Source: Scytalidium lignicola (Eukaryota > Ascomycota > Leotiomycetes). From it: a DNA stretch of 61,440 nucleotides. The notes beneath the pieces are model-generated. The model saw only the letters and a list, made by a program, of their open reading frames with translations, was not told the origin of the DNA and ran no database searches. The translations under genes were made by a program, and so were the position numbers. Below are positions 23,296-34,400 of this stretch, piece by piece; the stretch's first letter is position 1; each line of letters begins with the position of its first letter. The stretch covers positions 1 through 61,440 of the forward strand of contig NCSJ02000258.1 of assembly GCA_002812745.2 (NCBI GenBank), written 5' to 3'.

Positions 23296-23591
23296 AGCTA
23301 AAAGAGAGGAATGGAGATAGAGAAAGAATGGGAAATCTCGTGATTAGAGAACATGGAGCATCTCTATTTTGAGAAGTAAGAGGACTTTAGAGCGACTTAG
23401 ATCCATTTACCTTGTGAACGCGCCGCGGCCTTTCATAGCAACATACCGGAGATGGAGCTACGTATTGCCGACATCCCACTGCACTAAACCTAAATTGGTT
23501 TATCAGACGGCTAGCACGATTGGCAGAAATAATTATCTTCAACGAAATATCTGAATTTATCTCAAGAACAAGAATCACATAATTCAGCACA
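23296..23591. promoter_or_regulatory. Shared bidirectional promoter of mdm10 and mrt4
   Basis: Only 296 bp separate the two divergent start codons, so both promoters and leaders must lie here. No TATA box or recognised factor site stands out. Confidence 0.6.
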
Positions 23592-24425
23592 ATGCCAAAA
23601 TCCAAGCGCGCGAAGATCGTCCACATGACGAAGGTCGATAAGAAGGGTAAAGAACTCACTATAAAGCTCTTCAACAATGTGCGAGAATGCCTAGAACAAT
23701 ACCAACACTGCTTCGTCTTTTCTGTGGAGAATATGCGCAACACGTACCTAAAGAACGTTCGCTCGGAGTTCTCTGACAGCAGGTTTGTCTACCACCCAAG
23801 ATCCAATATTTTGTATAGCAAGACTAATACCGACTATTTTCAGACTTTTCTTTGGTAAAACCAAAGTCATGGCAAAGGCACTAGGAACAACCCCAGAAGA
23901 GGAATACCAACAGTCGACGCACCTTCTCTCAAAATTCTTGGTTGGCAATGTCGGCCTTCTCTTTACAAACCGCGATCCCTCCAGCGTCATAGAGTACTTC
24001 TCTACTTTCGCAAAGACCGATTTTGCTAGAGCTGGTACCGTAGCATCGAGGGACTTTATAGTTCCCGATGGGATCGTGTATTCAATGGGCGGAGAGATCG
24101 ATTCTAGCGAAGATATCCCAATGCCACATAATTTAGAACCTGAATTGCGGAGGTTAAATATGCCAACCTCACTGACAAAGGGAAAGATTACGCTGGAGAA
24201 TCCATATGTAGTCTGCAAGGAGGGGGATATGCTTGATAGTCGGCAGACAAGGTTGCTAAAATTGTTCGGAGTTGCAACGAGTGATTTCACAGTCAAGTTA
24301 CTTGCGTAAGTGCCTTCTTTCCTCTCGTATTGTGGACATTCAACTGACCAAGTTAAAGTTACTGGAGTGCTGCAACCAACGAAGTTACGGAAGTGAAAGC
24401 AGAGGAAGCAGATGAAGAAGAGTAA
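23592..24425 (+). CDS. mrt4: Ribosome assembly factor Mrt4
   Basis: Nucleolar Mrt4, a uL10/P0-like protein that binds pre-60S 25S rRNA and is later exchanged for the stalk protein P0. Exons are 23592-23782, 23844-24305 and 24359-24425 (239 aa, phases consistent). It begins MPKSKRAKIVHMTKVDKKGKE and continues with VRECLEQYQHCFVFSVENMRN, the RLFFGKTKVMAKALG motif of L10 domains, LLSKFLVGNVGLLFTNR, then EYFSTFAKTDFARAGTVAS and DMLDSRQTRLLKLFGVAT. It ends in an acidic tail (EEADEEE) without the P0 stalk peptide, which distinguishes Mrt4 from P0. It is divergent from mdm10. Confidence 0.96.
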
Positions 24426-24977
24426 AAACAAAACCATTGGTCCTCGTGTTTATTTTTCCTATTCCTATTGCTATTATACAGTCAGGAAACTATGACCGGC
24501 GTTGACGGGCGCTTATTTGATTATGGAACAACTTAAAAGGACGATTTTTTAGGTCTAGATTATCCCATCTTACCAGCTTATTCCACCAATTTGAAAAAGT
24601 ACAAGCCATACGTAGCTATAAAACTAGAGTTAGATGGTCAGACGGCGAGCTGCCTTACCTCTAACCTTACTTCCAGAACGAAATGAAACAAAGAAAACCC
24701 TCAAAGAGCATCCGCCATTGAATCCGATGTTATGCCTTGTTTGCTGCGGACAACTGAACCATGATGCCGGGTGAATATTGTGAATAATACAAAGCGAAGA
24801 GCTGATACTTTCAACTAATAAGTGTGAAGATCGGGGATTTGCTTGGTGAGTTCATGGTGATCGCCATATTACCTTGCTGAGAATGCTTGGTGAGGTCGCT
24901 TACCCTTTTTTGAAGGGAAGAAAGATTGAATACTCGAGAAACCCACCCAGGATACAATCCTCTGATAGTAATTCGTC
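24426..24977. other. Intergenic between convergent mrt4 and U1-70K genes
   Basis: About 550 bases joining two 3' ends. AT-rich; no gene or repeat recognised. Confidence 0.4.
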
Positions 24978-26558
24978 TCAATATCGACGAAGCTTGCGAG
25001 GATCTTCGTAACCACCGCCTTCGTAACCTCTCTTTCGTGAATCGTCTTCTCGAGGTCGCACATATTCTGCATCTCGATCACGGTATCCAGAATCTCGAGG
25101 TCTTACCGGTTCCATGTTGCTCCCACTTCCACTTCGAGGTGGTCCACGATCTCCATACCTATCACCACCCCTATCACCACCACGAGATCCACCAGACCTA
25201 TCGTCGTAGGAACGGCCACTGCCACGGGAATCATACCCACCAGACGGTCCAGATATACCAGGACCATTTCGATCGGAGCCACCATATACTCTACCATACC
25301 CATTTCCTTGTGGACCTCGACCACCAGGACCGGCTGGAGCATTTGGCNGCGCGCCGTATCCATTGGAACCACCATGTCCAGGACGATCACCTCCTCCTCT
25401 CGGTCCAAACCCAGAACCTTGGTAGCCAATACCCCCTCTACCGCCCCCATACGCCACCGCGGTCTTGGAAGCCACCTCTGAAGCCTCCACGGCCTCTTCC
25501 ACCATCAAAGCCGCCTCGGAAACCTCCTCGGAAACCGCCAGGCCCTCCAGGGCCCCCAGGTCCACCAAACCCACCGGGACCTACCGGTCGGGGTGGAATA
25601 GCCTTGGTATATCCACGGCCACCAAGTCCACCACCAAGCCGACGTGGCTTCCAGCCTTTAACTGTCCGGCCACGTTCAACATCTACCTTGATACGACGAT
25701 CTTTGATACGAATACCATCACAATTATCAAGAGCAGCTATCCACAACACGAACGAGTCGCTTTTGTCAGTCACGTTACCCCTATAGTATACCTTTCTGGG
25801 CACTGGATAGATAAAGAAAATGAGAAGATAGGCAGCTTGAGGGCCATATCTATAAGAGAATTTCATGGTCTCAAAATTTTTGGGTAAAGTTGTATTGACT
25901 GGGGGGATAGGGTCGGGTTACCTCTCATATCTTTCTCTCTCTCAAATACAATGAATGCATAGCCGCGATGCTTCTTTTTTTTTCTTATTCGGCTTCTCAT
26001 GTTGATGGGTATCTACGACAATCCGGATCTGCAAACTATTAGCAAAGTGAAATGATAAATTCAAGGTGCTGCATACGCGTTCAATAGGTCCAAAACGACC
26101 GAATTCGCTTTCGAGGTCCTGCTCTGTAGCATCATAGCTTAGTCGCGCAACAATGAGTGTTTTGAATGCGTCTCCTCGAATGTTTTGATCCTCATGTGGT
26201 TTATCTGTGAATACAAGTTGTTAGCAAATGCAACTAATATTTCAGATATGATGATAAAAGGGACAACAGAACGAGTAGGGGTAAGGTCGCCCTCACAATT
26301 TTGAGGCCCTTCTTTAAGCAACTGCTCGTGCTTTTGCTTCTTCTCCAACTTAATGCGATCTTTCCTCTGGAGCCAACTTTCAGTAGGTACATAGCCATCT
26401 TTATCCTTGAACTCTTGCAGTTCATTCAGGAAAGCTCCAACCCCCCCGATGTTGGCAGTTCTTCGATCTTCAGGCGCGTGGTCTGAAGGAGGCACCCATC
26501 GAAGAGGAGGACGAGGCGCAAAGAGCGCCAGAAGATTTGGGGGGAGTTTGTCGGTCAT
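24978..26558 (-). CDS. snp1: U1 snRNP 70 kDa protein (U1-70K), with two apparent +1 errors
   Basis: U1-70K binds stem-loop I of U1 snRNA in the spliceosome and helps define 5' splice sites. Exons are 26558-26297, 26204-26077, 26028-25922 and 25736-24978. The diagnostic N-terminus [20 protein letters not shown] is followed by an [54 protein letters not shown] and [19 protein letters not shown]. Then comes [12 protein letters not shown] and a long Gly/Arg/Pro-rich tail ending PRKLRRY. Two frame breaks appear. The A9 run in exon 3 (about 25975-25983) needs one A fewer before [12 protein letters not shown]5 run near 25447-25451 needs one G fewer to join GGVWG to [10 protein letters not shown]. 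With both corrected, exon phases sum and the protein is 417 aa. An N at 25348 sits in frame within the tail. Since U1-70K is normally single-copy and essential, sequencing errors are the likeliest cause. Confidence 0.9.
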
Positions 26559-26804
26559 TTTGATAAGTATTAATAATCCAGACCGATGAATTAACCCCAC
26601 TAGACGGCTCCAAACCCTTTTGTTGATGGGATAAATTAGCAAAGTTGAAGCTGACCAGAACAAGCTCGGAGCAAATATGTTTCGCGTCGCAGAGTCGCCT
26701 TAGCCCAATTCGGAGAAACAATCTTCCGAATATAACCCGTTTTCTGAAATTGCTTGAAACGACCAACCTCGAAATCGCAGTGCTTTGATCAAAGAATTTC
26801 AACA
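26559..26804. promoter_or_regulatory. Shared bidirectional promoter of U1-70K and mrpl51
   Basis: The start codons of these divergent genes are only 246 bp apart, so both promoters lie within this stretch. No specific motif was recognised. Confidence 0.6.
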
Positions 26805-27320
26805 ATGGCGGTAACTGCGATCCGGAAGGTGGCGGTTAGTCAGGTATGTGCTTTGTTTATAAGACTTTTGACCCAAAACTAATTAATTCTTAGAATGGCG
26901 TGGGTGCCTTTATCCTCCAATGTAAACGACTTGACTTCCATTATTGTGACTGGGCTGGAAGCTCAAAGGGAATGAAGTACGTGTCCATCTCAATTTGATA
27001 ATCTATTTGATCTCTAATTATTCTTCAGCTCCTTCATCCGCAACGTATTACCTAAATTTGCCGCTGTCAATCCCCAAATTGAAATAACCGTTTCACCCCG
27101 TCCCCGAAAACACCCTGTCATAAAGGGCCACTACATCAATGGCCGTGAGAAAGCGATCTGCGTTCGGAATTTACAGCCTCAACAAATCTTACAAAAGGCG
27201 GAATTGCTCAGAGATGCAAATGGGGAGAAATTGAAGAGGGTCACAAAGCCTGTGAAGAGTATCAATGACAGCGTCAGGGGTGTATGGAGTCCTTATCATG
27301 CGGGTGGAACCCATGTCTAA
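26805..27320 (+). CDS. mrpl51: Mitochondrial ribosomal protein mL43 (Mrpl51)
   Basis: Large-subunit mitochondrial ribosomal protein of the thioredoxin-fold L51/S25/CI-B8 family. Exons are 26805-26843, 26894-26976 and 27029-27320 (137 aa, phases consistent). It starts MAVTAIRKVAVSQNGVGAF, then LQCKRLDFHYCDWAGSSKGM and SFIRNVLPKFAAVNPQIEI, with the basic PRPRKHPVIKGHYINGREK core of the family, and ends VRGVWSPYHAGGTHV, also typical. The basic N-terminus could act as an uncleaved import signal. It shares its upstream region with U1-70K. Confidence 0.95.
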
Positions 27321-27726
27321 AGAGAGATGGATGATGTATTATACATTGGAATTGGTGGCGTTTTGGGTATCTCAGCGTGCTGTATAAAACTCAAATGTAC
27401 TAAAGTATGCTAAATAGAACAATTACTTGAGCTCTAGCTACTTAGTCAAGTGAGGTTTTACTAATGAGAGCGACAAGAAATGTATAGTTTGATAATTAAA
27501 ATAGAACGGCATATACTCTCAACATTTAGCATCTAAATTTGGACTGTGTGATGCACCAGCGTCTTAAACTAGGGATGGGAGGTCTAAGTACCTAGCAATG
27601 TGATATATTCTTAATTTTCATATTTCAAGGGGATCAAATAGCTTGGTAGATAAGTCATTCCAATAACATCCATCTCGCTAATTTTCTAAAGCCCGGAACT
27701 TATTCTCCTTCTATCTCTTTATGCAT
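27321..27726. other. Intergenic between convergent mrpl51 and tpi1
   Basis: About 400 AT-rich bases between two 3' ends. No gene or repeat recognised. Confidence 0.4.
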
Positions 27727-28748
27727 TCACAGCTTACAGTTGATAATATCAACGACTGTACCACATCAGTATAGGATCAAAATAATAGCGCACACGTGTA
27801 ATACTTACAAGCTGGCTTCAAGCTAGCTCCACCAACCAAGAATCCATCGATATCTGGTTGCTTGCTCAAATCCTTGCAGTTCTTCTCACTAACACTACCT
27901 CCATAAAGGATTCGAGTCTCGTCAGCAGCCTTCTCGCTGACCTCCTTCTTTAACCAAGCGCGGATAGCAGCATGAACCTCCTGCGCCTGTTCGGTAGTTG
28001 CAACCTTGCCTGTGCCAATGGCCCAGATAGGCTCATACGCAATCACAATCTTTGACCAATCTGTAACCTTCGCCTTAACAGCACCTAATTGCCTTGTTAC
28101 AACCTCAATCGTCTTTCCTTGTTCTCGTTGTTCTAGGCTCTCGCCGCAGCAGAGGATAACACCGATTCCACCATCGAGAGCTGATTTGGTCTTCATAGCT
28201 ACAAATTCATCGTCTTCTTTAAGGATAGTGCGGCGCTCAGAGTGACCAATAATGGTCCAGGTAATGTTGCTATCTTCCAGCTGAGAAACAGATATCTCTC
28301 CAGTGAAAGCCCCACAAGGCTGATCGAAGACGTTTTGGGCAGCTACTTCAATTCCTTCGCGGAGATGGTCTCGTGCAAAGAGAAGGTAAAGTGCTGGTGG
28401 AGCGACGACAACCTCTGGGTGTATCGTTAATGTATATCAGCTTACGGGTGTAGTGAGTAGTCCACAAGAGCAAGGAAAGGAATTCACGTCAACAACAAGG
28501 ATGGTCTAATGGCAGATGGAAAAGCTTCAACTATGAAAGCACTGGATAATGATCCCAAATTTTGACTTACCGACATTGGGGTCCAACTTAGCATCATTCA
28601 GATTCTGAATGATATCTTTGATGGTCTTAACAGAACCATTCCTAGAAATCACTCACAATCAGCACATTTCTCGTTCGAAATCTCAATCCACATTTTAAAA
28701 CACTACATACATCTTAAAGTTACCGCCCACAAAGAATTGTCGAGGCAT
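27727..28748 (-). CDS. tpi1: Triosephosphate isomerase
   Basis: Cytosolic glycolytic/gluconeogenic enzyme that interconverts dihydroxyacetone phosphate and glyceraldehyde 3-phosphate. Exons are 28748-28711, 28641-28571, 28414-27809 and 27755-27727 (247 aa, normal for the family, phases consistent). All catalytic elements are visible: Lys12 in GGNFKMNG, the electrophile His in WTIIGHSERR (about residue 95), the base Glu in the signature YEPIWAIGTGK (about 165), and the phosphate-binding loop ILYGGSVSEKN and FLVGGASLKP. The protein ends FVDIINCKL across the last intron. Exon 1 encodes only MPRQFFVGGNFK plus part of the next codon, as in other fungi. Confidence 0.97.
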
Positions 28749-29796
28749 GATTGCGATTGATGGGATATAAAGCTTTAAATAGAATCAAGATATTGAGTAA
28801 AAAGTTCTTTAAGATCAAAGAAGGAAGCTGGCACTTTTTAAAGATTCCTTCAACAGCTCATTCTTCGGTACAGATCGGAGGGGTCATGGCGGGGCGAGGA
28901 TTTGCCCCGCTACACCGCATGGTATTAACTGAGGAACATTAAATTAGCCTGGAATATCAGGCTTGAATTATATATCCTTTGAATCAACCTCCTTCCATCC
29001 GCAAATATTGTCACGGAGAGATTGTTAACTCCCGTCAACAAGAGTCTTAATTTCACAGGATTCCCAGCTGATGTCTACAGAACATTTAGTCTACAGATCT
29101 ATCTGCCGTCTTACATCGATTGGTAAAAACCCACTACCAATTCCTACCTATCCAAGCGCCAGCGTTGTCACTCTTTTCTCAATTACGCAAAGAACGCATA
29201 TGGTGAGAAGCTTCCGCTTTGTGGGTATTTTTACACTTAGGTATCTACGTGTGATTTCATTCTCTAGCATCCTTACTTGATTTCATTCGATTTCATTTCA
29301 TTATTAAGAAGTCGCGCTATAAAAATTGTCATCAATCCTACGAAACACTTTGTTTTCAAAGACTTCTATTGTCTCAGTGAAATGCAGTTGAAGATAAAAC
29401 AAGCATATTTGATAGTAGTTTTTTGTTCTACACTTCTCTTTAATCATAATAATATATAAGGTCCGGGTTCTGTTTTCCTCCAGATTATTTGAATCATCCA
29501 TAGCTACCCAAATCAAGGGTATCAACATTTGCGCCACGCAACACGGTTCCATGATCCACACTACAAAGCCTAAAAGATACAATAATGACGTCCTCAATAT
29601 CAAACATCGAAAAACAACCGCTAATAAAACCGACAAGCTCAACCAAGCACAAAGTACTAGCGAGCGGGGAATAACCAAAATAAATAAAAACCAAGCAAGA
29701 ATCGCTCAAAAACAGGAATTATCCTCCAACTTCAAATTTAACTTTTGAAAAGAAAGGGTCACCAATCCAAGGAACAACAAACTAGGAAATAACAAA
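28749..29796. other. Intergenic: tpi1 promoter and 3' region of the proline-rich gene
   Basis: About 1.05 kb, AT-rich. The tpi1 promoter occupies the left part and includes a GC-rich palindrome at 28889-28910. The right part is probably the 3' UTR of the next minus-strand gene. No gene is supported. Confidence 0.4.
28889..28910. promoter_or_regulatory. GC-rich palindrome with two inverted GCGGGG motifs upstream of tpi1
   Basis: A perfect 7-bp inverted repeat (GCGGGGC and GCCCCGC) with an 8-base spacer, 141-162 bp upstream of the tpi1 ATG in otherwise AT-rich DNA. Each arm reads GCGGGG, which fits the SYGGRG consensus of the fungal carbon repressor CreA/Mig1. It may be a factor site or a leader hairpin; neither is shown. 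Confidence 0.4.
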
Positions 29797-31410
29797 CTAC
29801 CAGCCACTGCTGCTCCGGCTGCTAGAGGGATTGGACTGTGGAGATCGTGGAGCTCGTGGAGCGAAAGGATGATCATCGAAAATCGGTCTCACAACTATGC
29901 GGGGTCCACGGTCAATTCGCTCATCTGCACGCCGTCGTTGCCTGTCTTCACGCCTTAGATCCTCCACATATCTACCACTGGGATATCTCGCATCCGCTTC
30001 TGGAAATCTAGGCTCAGAATATCGCTCAGGAGGACGCACATAGGATACCATAGCTCTGGGGGGCTCGATGACAATTTGTCGTGGCGGTGGTCGTGCATAG
30101 CGCTCAGCCATTGCTGCTCTCTCAACTCTCTCGGCTCTTTCAGCTCTTTCAACTTCGAGCCTGCCAGCTTCGTAAGCTGCTCTTTCTGCCTCAGCATCCT
30201 GCCTGCCAGCATGATATGCCCTCTCGGCTTCAATGCCGGTTTGATATCTAACATTGAATGGATCGACCACTGGAATGGGCGACTGTACAAGGGGTGCATC
30301 TGGTACATAACGTGGTTGAGTGCCGATGCTGAGAGGTAGTACCTCTCTCCGGGATGGTGGCTCTGGAGAATTGATTCGTTGGGATGTAGGATAGTACAAC
30401 TTGTGGTGCTCTCGATGCCTACTACGACTACGGCCCGCCTTATTGTATTTTTTCGAGTGTCTATCTGATCTGGAGCTGATACTAGTGGCGTAGGTTCCGC
30501 TACTATATTCTGATCCAGAGTCGAAATCACTGTCTGAGCGCGATGAAGAGCTTGATCGAGAACTCGCGTCTGAGTGGTAATTTTTAGACCGATGTTTCTT
30601 TGGCTTGCTCTGTTCACCTCTGATTGGCTGTGGTGGTACCTGTACTGGTACTGGTTGAGGTGGTGGTGGTGGTGGAGGTTGTGGTGGCCTTGTCATTGCA
30701 GCAAGGCGATCAGCCTTCACTTTTTCGAGGAAGTGATAGATAGCGGTAGCATTGGCGCCGGGAATCAATGACCGCTTGACATACAAGGTAATTGATTTTG
30801 TTTCCCTTTTATCTTTGCGTCCCTTTTCCTTAAGGACTCCTTCCTTTCTTTCGAGTTGTGCTAATGACCACTCGAAATTTTGGTCCCGCTCGTTACTCAT
30901 CAATTCATCCAAAAGACGTGTTATTTGACCTTGCTGGTTTGGATATAGAGAAGCTTTTTTCTCAGCAATGTCCCTGTATTTCTCCTTTTCCTTTTGCTCA
31001 TCCAGCTTCTTAACCCGTGAGGCGATGACATCATGAGATAGTGGCTCCTTTACAAGTTCAACGCGCATCCAGGTGGCCTTCTCCTTTGGGTCGGATGATG
31101 GAACTTTTCGGATGGTATAAGCGTCGTATGTTGTTAGCTTCTTCCTACATTCCTTCTCTGTCAAACGTGTTGGCGGTGTTATGTCCATAATTCTGGTCGA
31201 ATTGGTCACTTGACGCATTGGCATTTGCATCGGAAATCCTGGAGGAGGTCCTTGATGCCCCTGATGCCCCGGAGGAGGTGGCGGGGGAGGTGGTGGCCCA
31301 GGAGGTCCTTGACGGGCACCATGTTGGATAGGGAAGAAGGCAGGCTGTCCGCCAGGAGGACGGACATTTGGTGGTGGTGGTGGAGGAGGTGGATGAAATG
31401 GCGTAGCCAT
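29797..31410 (-). CDS. Unrecognised proline-rich, charged fungal protein
   Basis: Intronless, 537 aa from the ATG at 31410 (context ACCATGG). I do not recognise a named family. The N-terminal ~65 residues are dominated by proline runs and PPG motifs. The middle (about 75-245) is ordered-looking and contains RLTEKECRKKLTTYDAYTIR, a WMRVELVKEPLSHDVIASRV segment, a charged helical stretch (KKLDEQKEKEKYRDIAEKKA) and ITLYVKRSLIPGANATAIYHF. A second proline run follows, then a Ser/Asp-rich region (DASSRSSSSSRSDSDFDSGS), an Ala/Glu/Arg-rich heptad-like coil (about 395-435), and an Arg-rich tail. The pattern suggests a scaffold or nuclear protein. The long clean frame makes it a secure gene of unknown function. 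Confidence 0.85.
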   Translation of the reverse strand: MATPFHPPPPPPPPNVRPPGGQPAFFPIQHGARQGPPGPPPPPPPPPGHQGHQGPPPGFPMQMPMRQVTNSTRIMDITPPTRLTEKECRKKLTTYDAYTIRKVPSSDPKEKATWMRVELVKEPLSHDVIASRVKKLDEQKEKEKYRDIAEKKASLYPNQQGQITRLLDELMSNERDQNFEWSLAQLERKEGVLKEKGRKDKRETKSITLYVKRSLIPGANATAIYHFLEKVKADRLAAMTRPPQPPPPPPPQPVPVQVPPQPIRGEQSKPKKHRSKNYHSDASSRSSSSSRSDSDFDSGSEYSSGTYATSISSRSDRHSKKYNKAGRSRSRHREHHKLYYPTSQRINSPEPPSRREVLPLSIGTQPRYVPDAPLVQSPIPVVDPFNVRYQTGIEAERAYHAGRQDAEAERAAYEAGRLEVERAERAERVERAAMAERYARPPPRQIVIEPPRAMVSYVRPPERYSEPRFPEADARYPSGRYVEDLRREDRQRRRADERIDRGPRIVVRPIFDDHPFAPRAPRSPQSNPSSSRSSSGW

Positions 31411-34400
31411 GGTTATTGCCACGTATAGGTAAAGCTCTTGCTTTGGAATTTCAGAATTGATAAGTTTAGTAGGGCGGCAGCAATGAAAGGTAAGATGTTT
31501 TGCGGCGGTGTTGAGGAAGGGAGAAAGCCTTGCTATAAGTTCTGGACAGGTACGGCCTTGTCAGACGAGGCTAGGGTAGGGCGTAAGGAGCCTCTTCCAT
31601 ACACCGAAATGGAGGGGATCCACGAAATCAAAGTGAGGCGTGCAGAGCAGTACAGAAGCGGCAGTGCGGCAAGTGAAGGAGGGTTGGGAGGGTGGACGAA
31701 GGTAGTGGTTATCTATTAAATGCTTCCAGATCGCCTGGAAGGAGGGGTAGTAGCCGCTGAAGGAGGGTAGCCACGACGACCCGTTTCAAGATGGAGAATG
31801 TAACCAGACGCCAGATGTTCTAGAGGAGATGGACCGCAGGCTGTACAGCCAACGACTGATGCAGGGACTAGCTGGTGCAACAGCAAAAGCATNAAATTGC
31901 TATAATCAGTGTCTGATATCTGGACCGACAAGCGCGCTGTCGTTGTTCGGGTTGGAGTGCTGACAAGCGAATATGGGTCTTTCATGTGCGATGCAGAGGT
32001 ATGTATACATGTACAGTACAATTGTCCCGCGCACACGAAGCATTCCAACACGCCCAGCTTCAACGTATGCGGCGCATGTTGCTTCGGTCATTTCAAGTCA
32101 TGAGCGACGCAGAGCTGCAACGTACCAGGAGAGTTATGCAGAGCCAATCGCCCAGAATGAGGCAGTGCCCAGGCATCGCCAGGCACCAGGCATTCGAGAT
32201 CAGGCAGAAGGCAGACTTGCACTTGGCCGGGCGAGGGTATCAAGTAGAATTGCGTGCGGCTCTTCTGGCAGGTGGCAGCGCAGACTCATTACCTGTCCAG
32301 CACAACAACCAGCGCTGAGTACGAGTCCCATAAGTTACGTGGACCTTACCGGATCCATGCTGGATTGTCCTGAGAGCATCCAGTCCAGTCCTGTGGAAGC
32401 CTTCAGCTGCTGCAGCCCGAACTACCAGCCCAATAGCACGCAAGTCTACGACTCTACGGTGGCGTCCGCGAGAGAACTAGACCCGACGTGTGTCCACAGG
32501 CCTTTGGCTTGACAGGCTGGTGGTTTCCTGTGGGCAGCAATGAATCATATCTGACGATGAAGGGAGCAGTAAGTCGACGATGCCCATCCGCAGCAGAAGA
32601 GACTCGATATCGAATTGTACTGTACTGTGTGGACTTGTAGAGGGTCTCCACCCCGTGCCCACCTTAAATGTAATATCTTTCGCTTGGTCGCTCGCTCGCT
32701 CGCCATCGTCCCGTACCGAGCACCGAGTCAAAGCTCACGCCAGGTTGGCTGACCAGGGAAAAGATGTCAGTTCGGGCCTCATCAACACCCTCAATTGTCC
32801 CTTCTTTTGACGGTCGCCACCTGTGATGTACGGTTGGGTAGAGACAACGCGCTTGTGGCCATAATTACCAAGTATACTTGAGAGGCCCTACAAATGCGAA
32901 CCATCTCGGGCGAACCATCCTGCTCACGAGCTAGCGAATATTGCCTTATTTTCGGGGCGAATCCAGGAATCGATGGCCGTCCAGCAAGTTTGGCCATTCC
33001 TTCCCAATCCACTCACCGGCTCACGCCAATGATCGAGACAGCGGCGCGATGCACCAAGCGTGCAGCAGACCCGATATCCTACTTACTGTACAGTACGGTA
33101 CAGGTGAATGAAAGGGAGGAAGAGCTCCGGCGTGGCTGAGGCAGCGAGGCCCGCCTTTGGGTCTTACATATACAGATTAGGATCCCATTTCCACTCTTCA
33201 GACTTGTATGCTTCCCCGGATTTGACGGCTCTGGACTCTCCGAAGAGGTTGGAATGCGGTAAGCATGCAAAGGACAAGCTAGGGAAGCCCTTGTACAGTA
33301 CAGTGTCTTGCCACTCGCTCACGGATTACCATTTTCTGTTTCAACAACAGATGGAGAACCCGCTTTCAAAACGTCCGATTCGAGAATCGCAAGTCCTATA
33401 TGACGTTCTGTTTATTATGCGAGTGATAGATTTTATATACAGTACTCTGGGCTTTACCGCTTCTCGTCTGGCTCCACCTCAACCGCCAACTCATTTCGGA
33501 TGAACATCAGGCACTGCCAGTCGTTGATATTTGACTGTGGAACCAAGGGAAGCACTCCGTAAACACGACAGCAACGTTGCCAGATCATATCACGTCTGGA
33601 AAAATGGAGAGAGAACAGTTGCAACCCGGCCAACCCTCTCCAATTGCAGGATTTGAACATGCACATCTACGCCCCGTCAACCGCCCAGTGACTGTGGATG
33701 TCTTGTTCTAGGACATTATTCTGACATGCACAAGCAATGCAAGCTGTATGCACGAATATCGGCCTTCTGCGAAGTCCCCAAAAATACACATAGGGATGAA
33801 GCAAACGATCGTAACTCAATTAATGTAGTGCATCTGGCTTGCATATAAAGCATGAAGCAACGAACGCCATACACTAACGAACCTAACTAATGTTGACGCA
33901 GTAAGGCCTCGCCATCATATCAATTGGAAGGTGAAGCCTCCGAACTTTCCACTAAACTACACAAAGCAGCCATAGACCTCATCCTCAAGCCACGATTGAG
34001 CGATGTGAAGGTAATAAACCAATAGAGGGTGCCTTCTTCCATTGCTAAACCTGCAACGGCCACGCAGCTACATACAACCCCCTCTTCTGTATTCATCCTT
34101 ACTACATACAACCTTCATCACACTTCTGCAAGTCCGGATCCTGCAACATCAGCCATACCACCGTTCCATCGGTATCTCGATGGACACCTGATTGCATGCA
34201 GATTGCAGAGGCGGCTTGAGGCATGCTGTGCAACGCATGCGGGTTTTCCATGTTTTCCATTGTGTGCGAGAATAATGATACATATTTTGCCCCATTATGT
34301 TGTGCGAGGACCGACGGCGCCTTACGAAGTTGACACGTTGTGGATGCTTCTGCAGATAGGAGAAGATCGGGATGAGCAATTGCAGTTATGCCATGGAGGA

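Noticed and set aside
24926..25887. Long plus-strand open frames opposite the U1-70K tail
   Set aside because: They are antisense shadows of the Gly/Arg-rich repeats, with His/Pro-rich low-complexity content and no start or splice context.
28889..28910. tRNA-like appearance of the GC-rich hairpin upstream of tpi1
   Set aside because: No acceptor, anticodon or T-arm arrangement can be built around it.
31973..32512. A 179-codon plus-strand frame in the gene-poor interval
   Set aside because: Overlaps other frames of similar length, has no recognisable motif, and its composition looks random.
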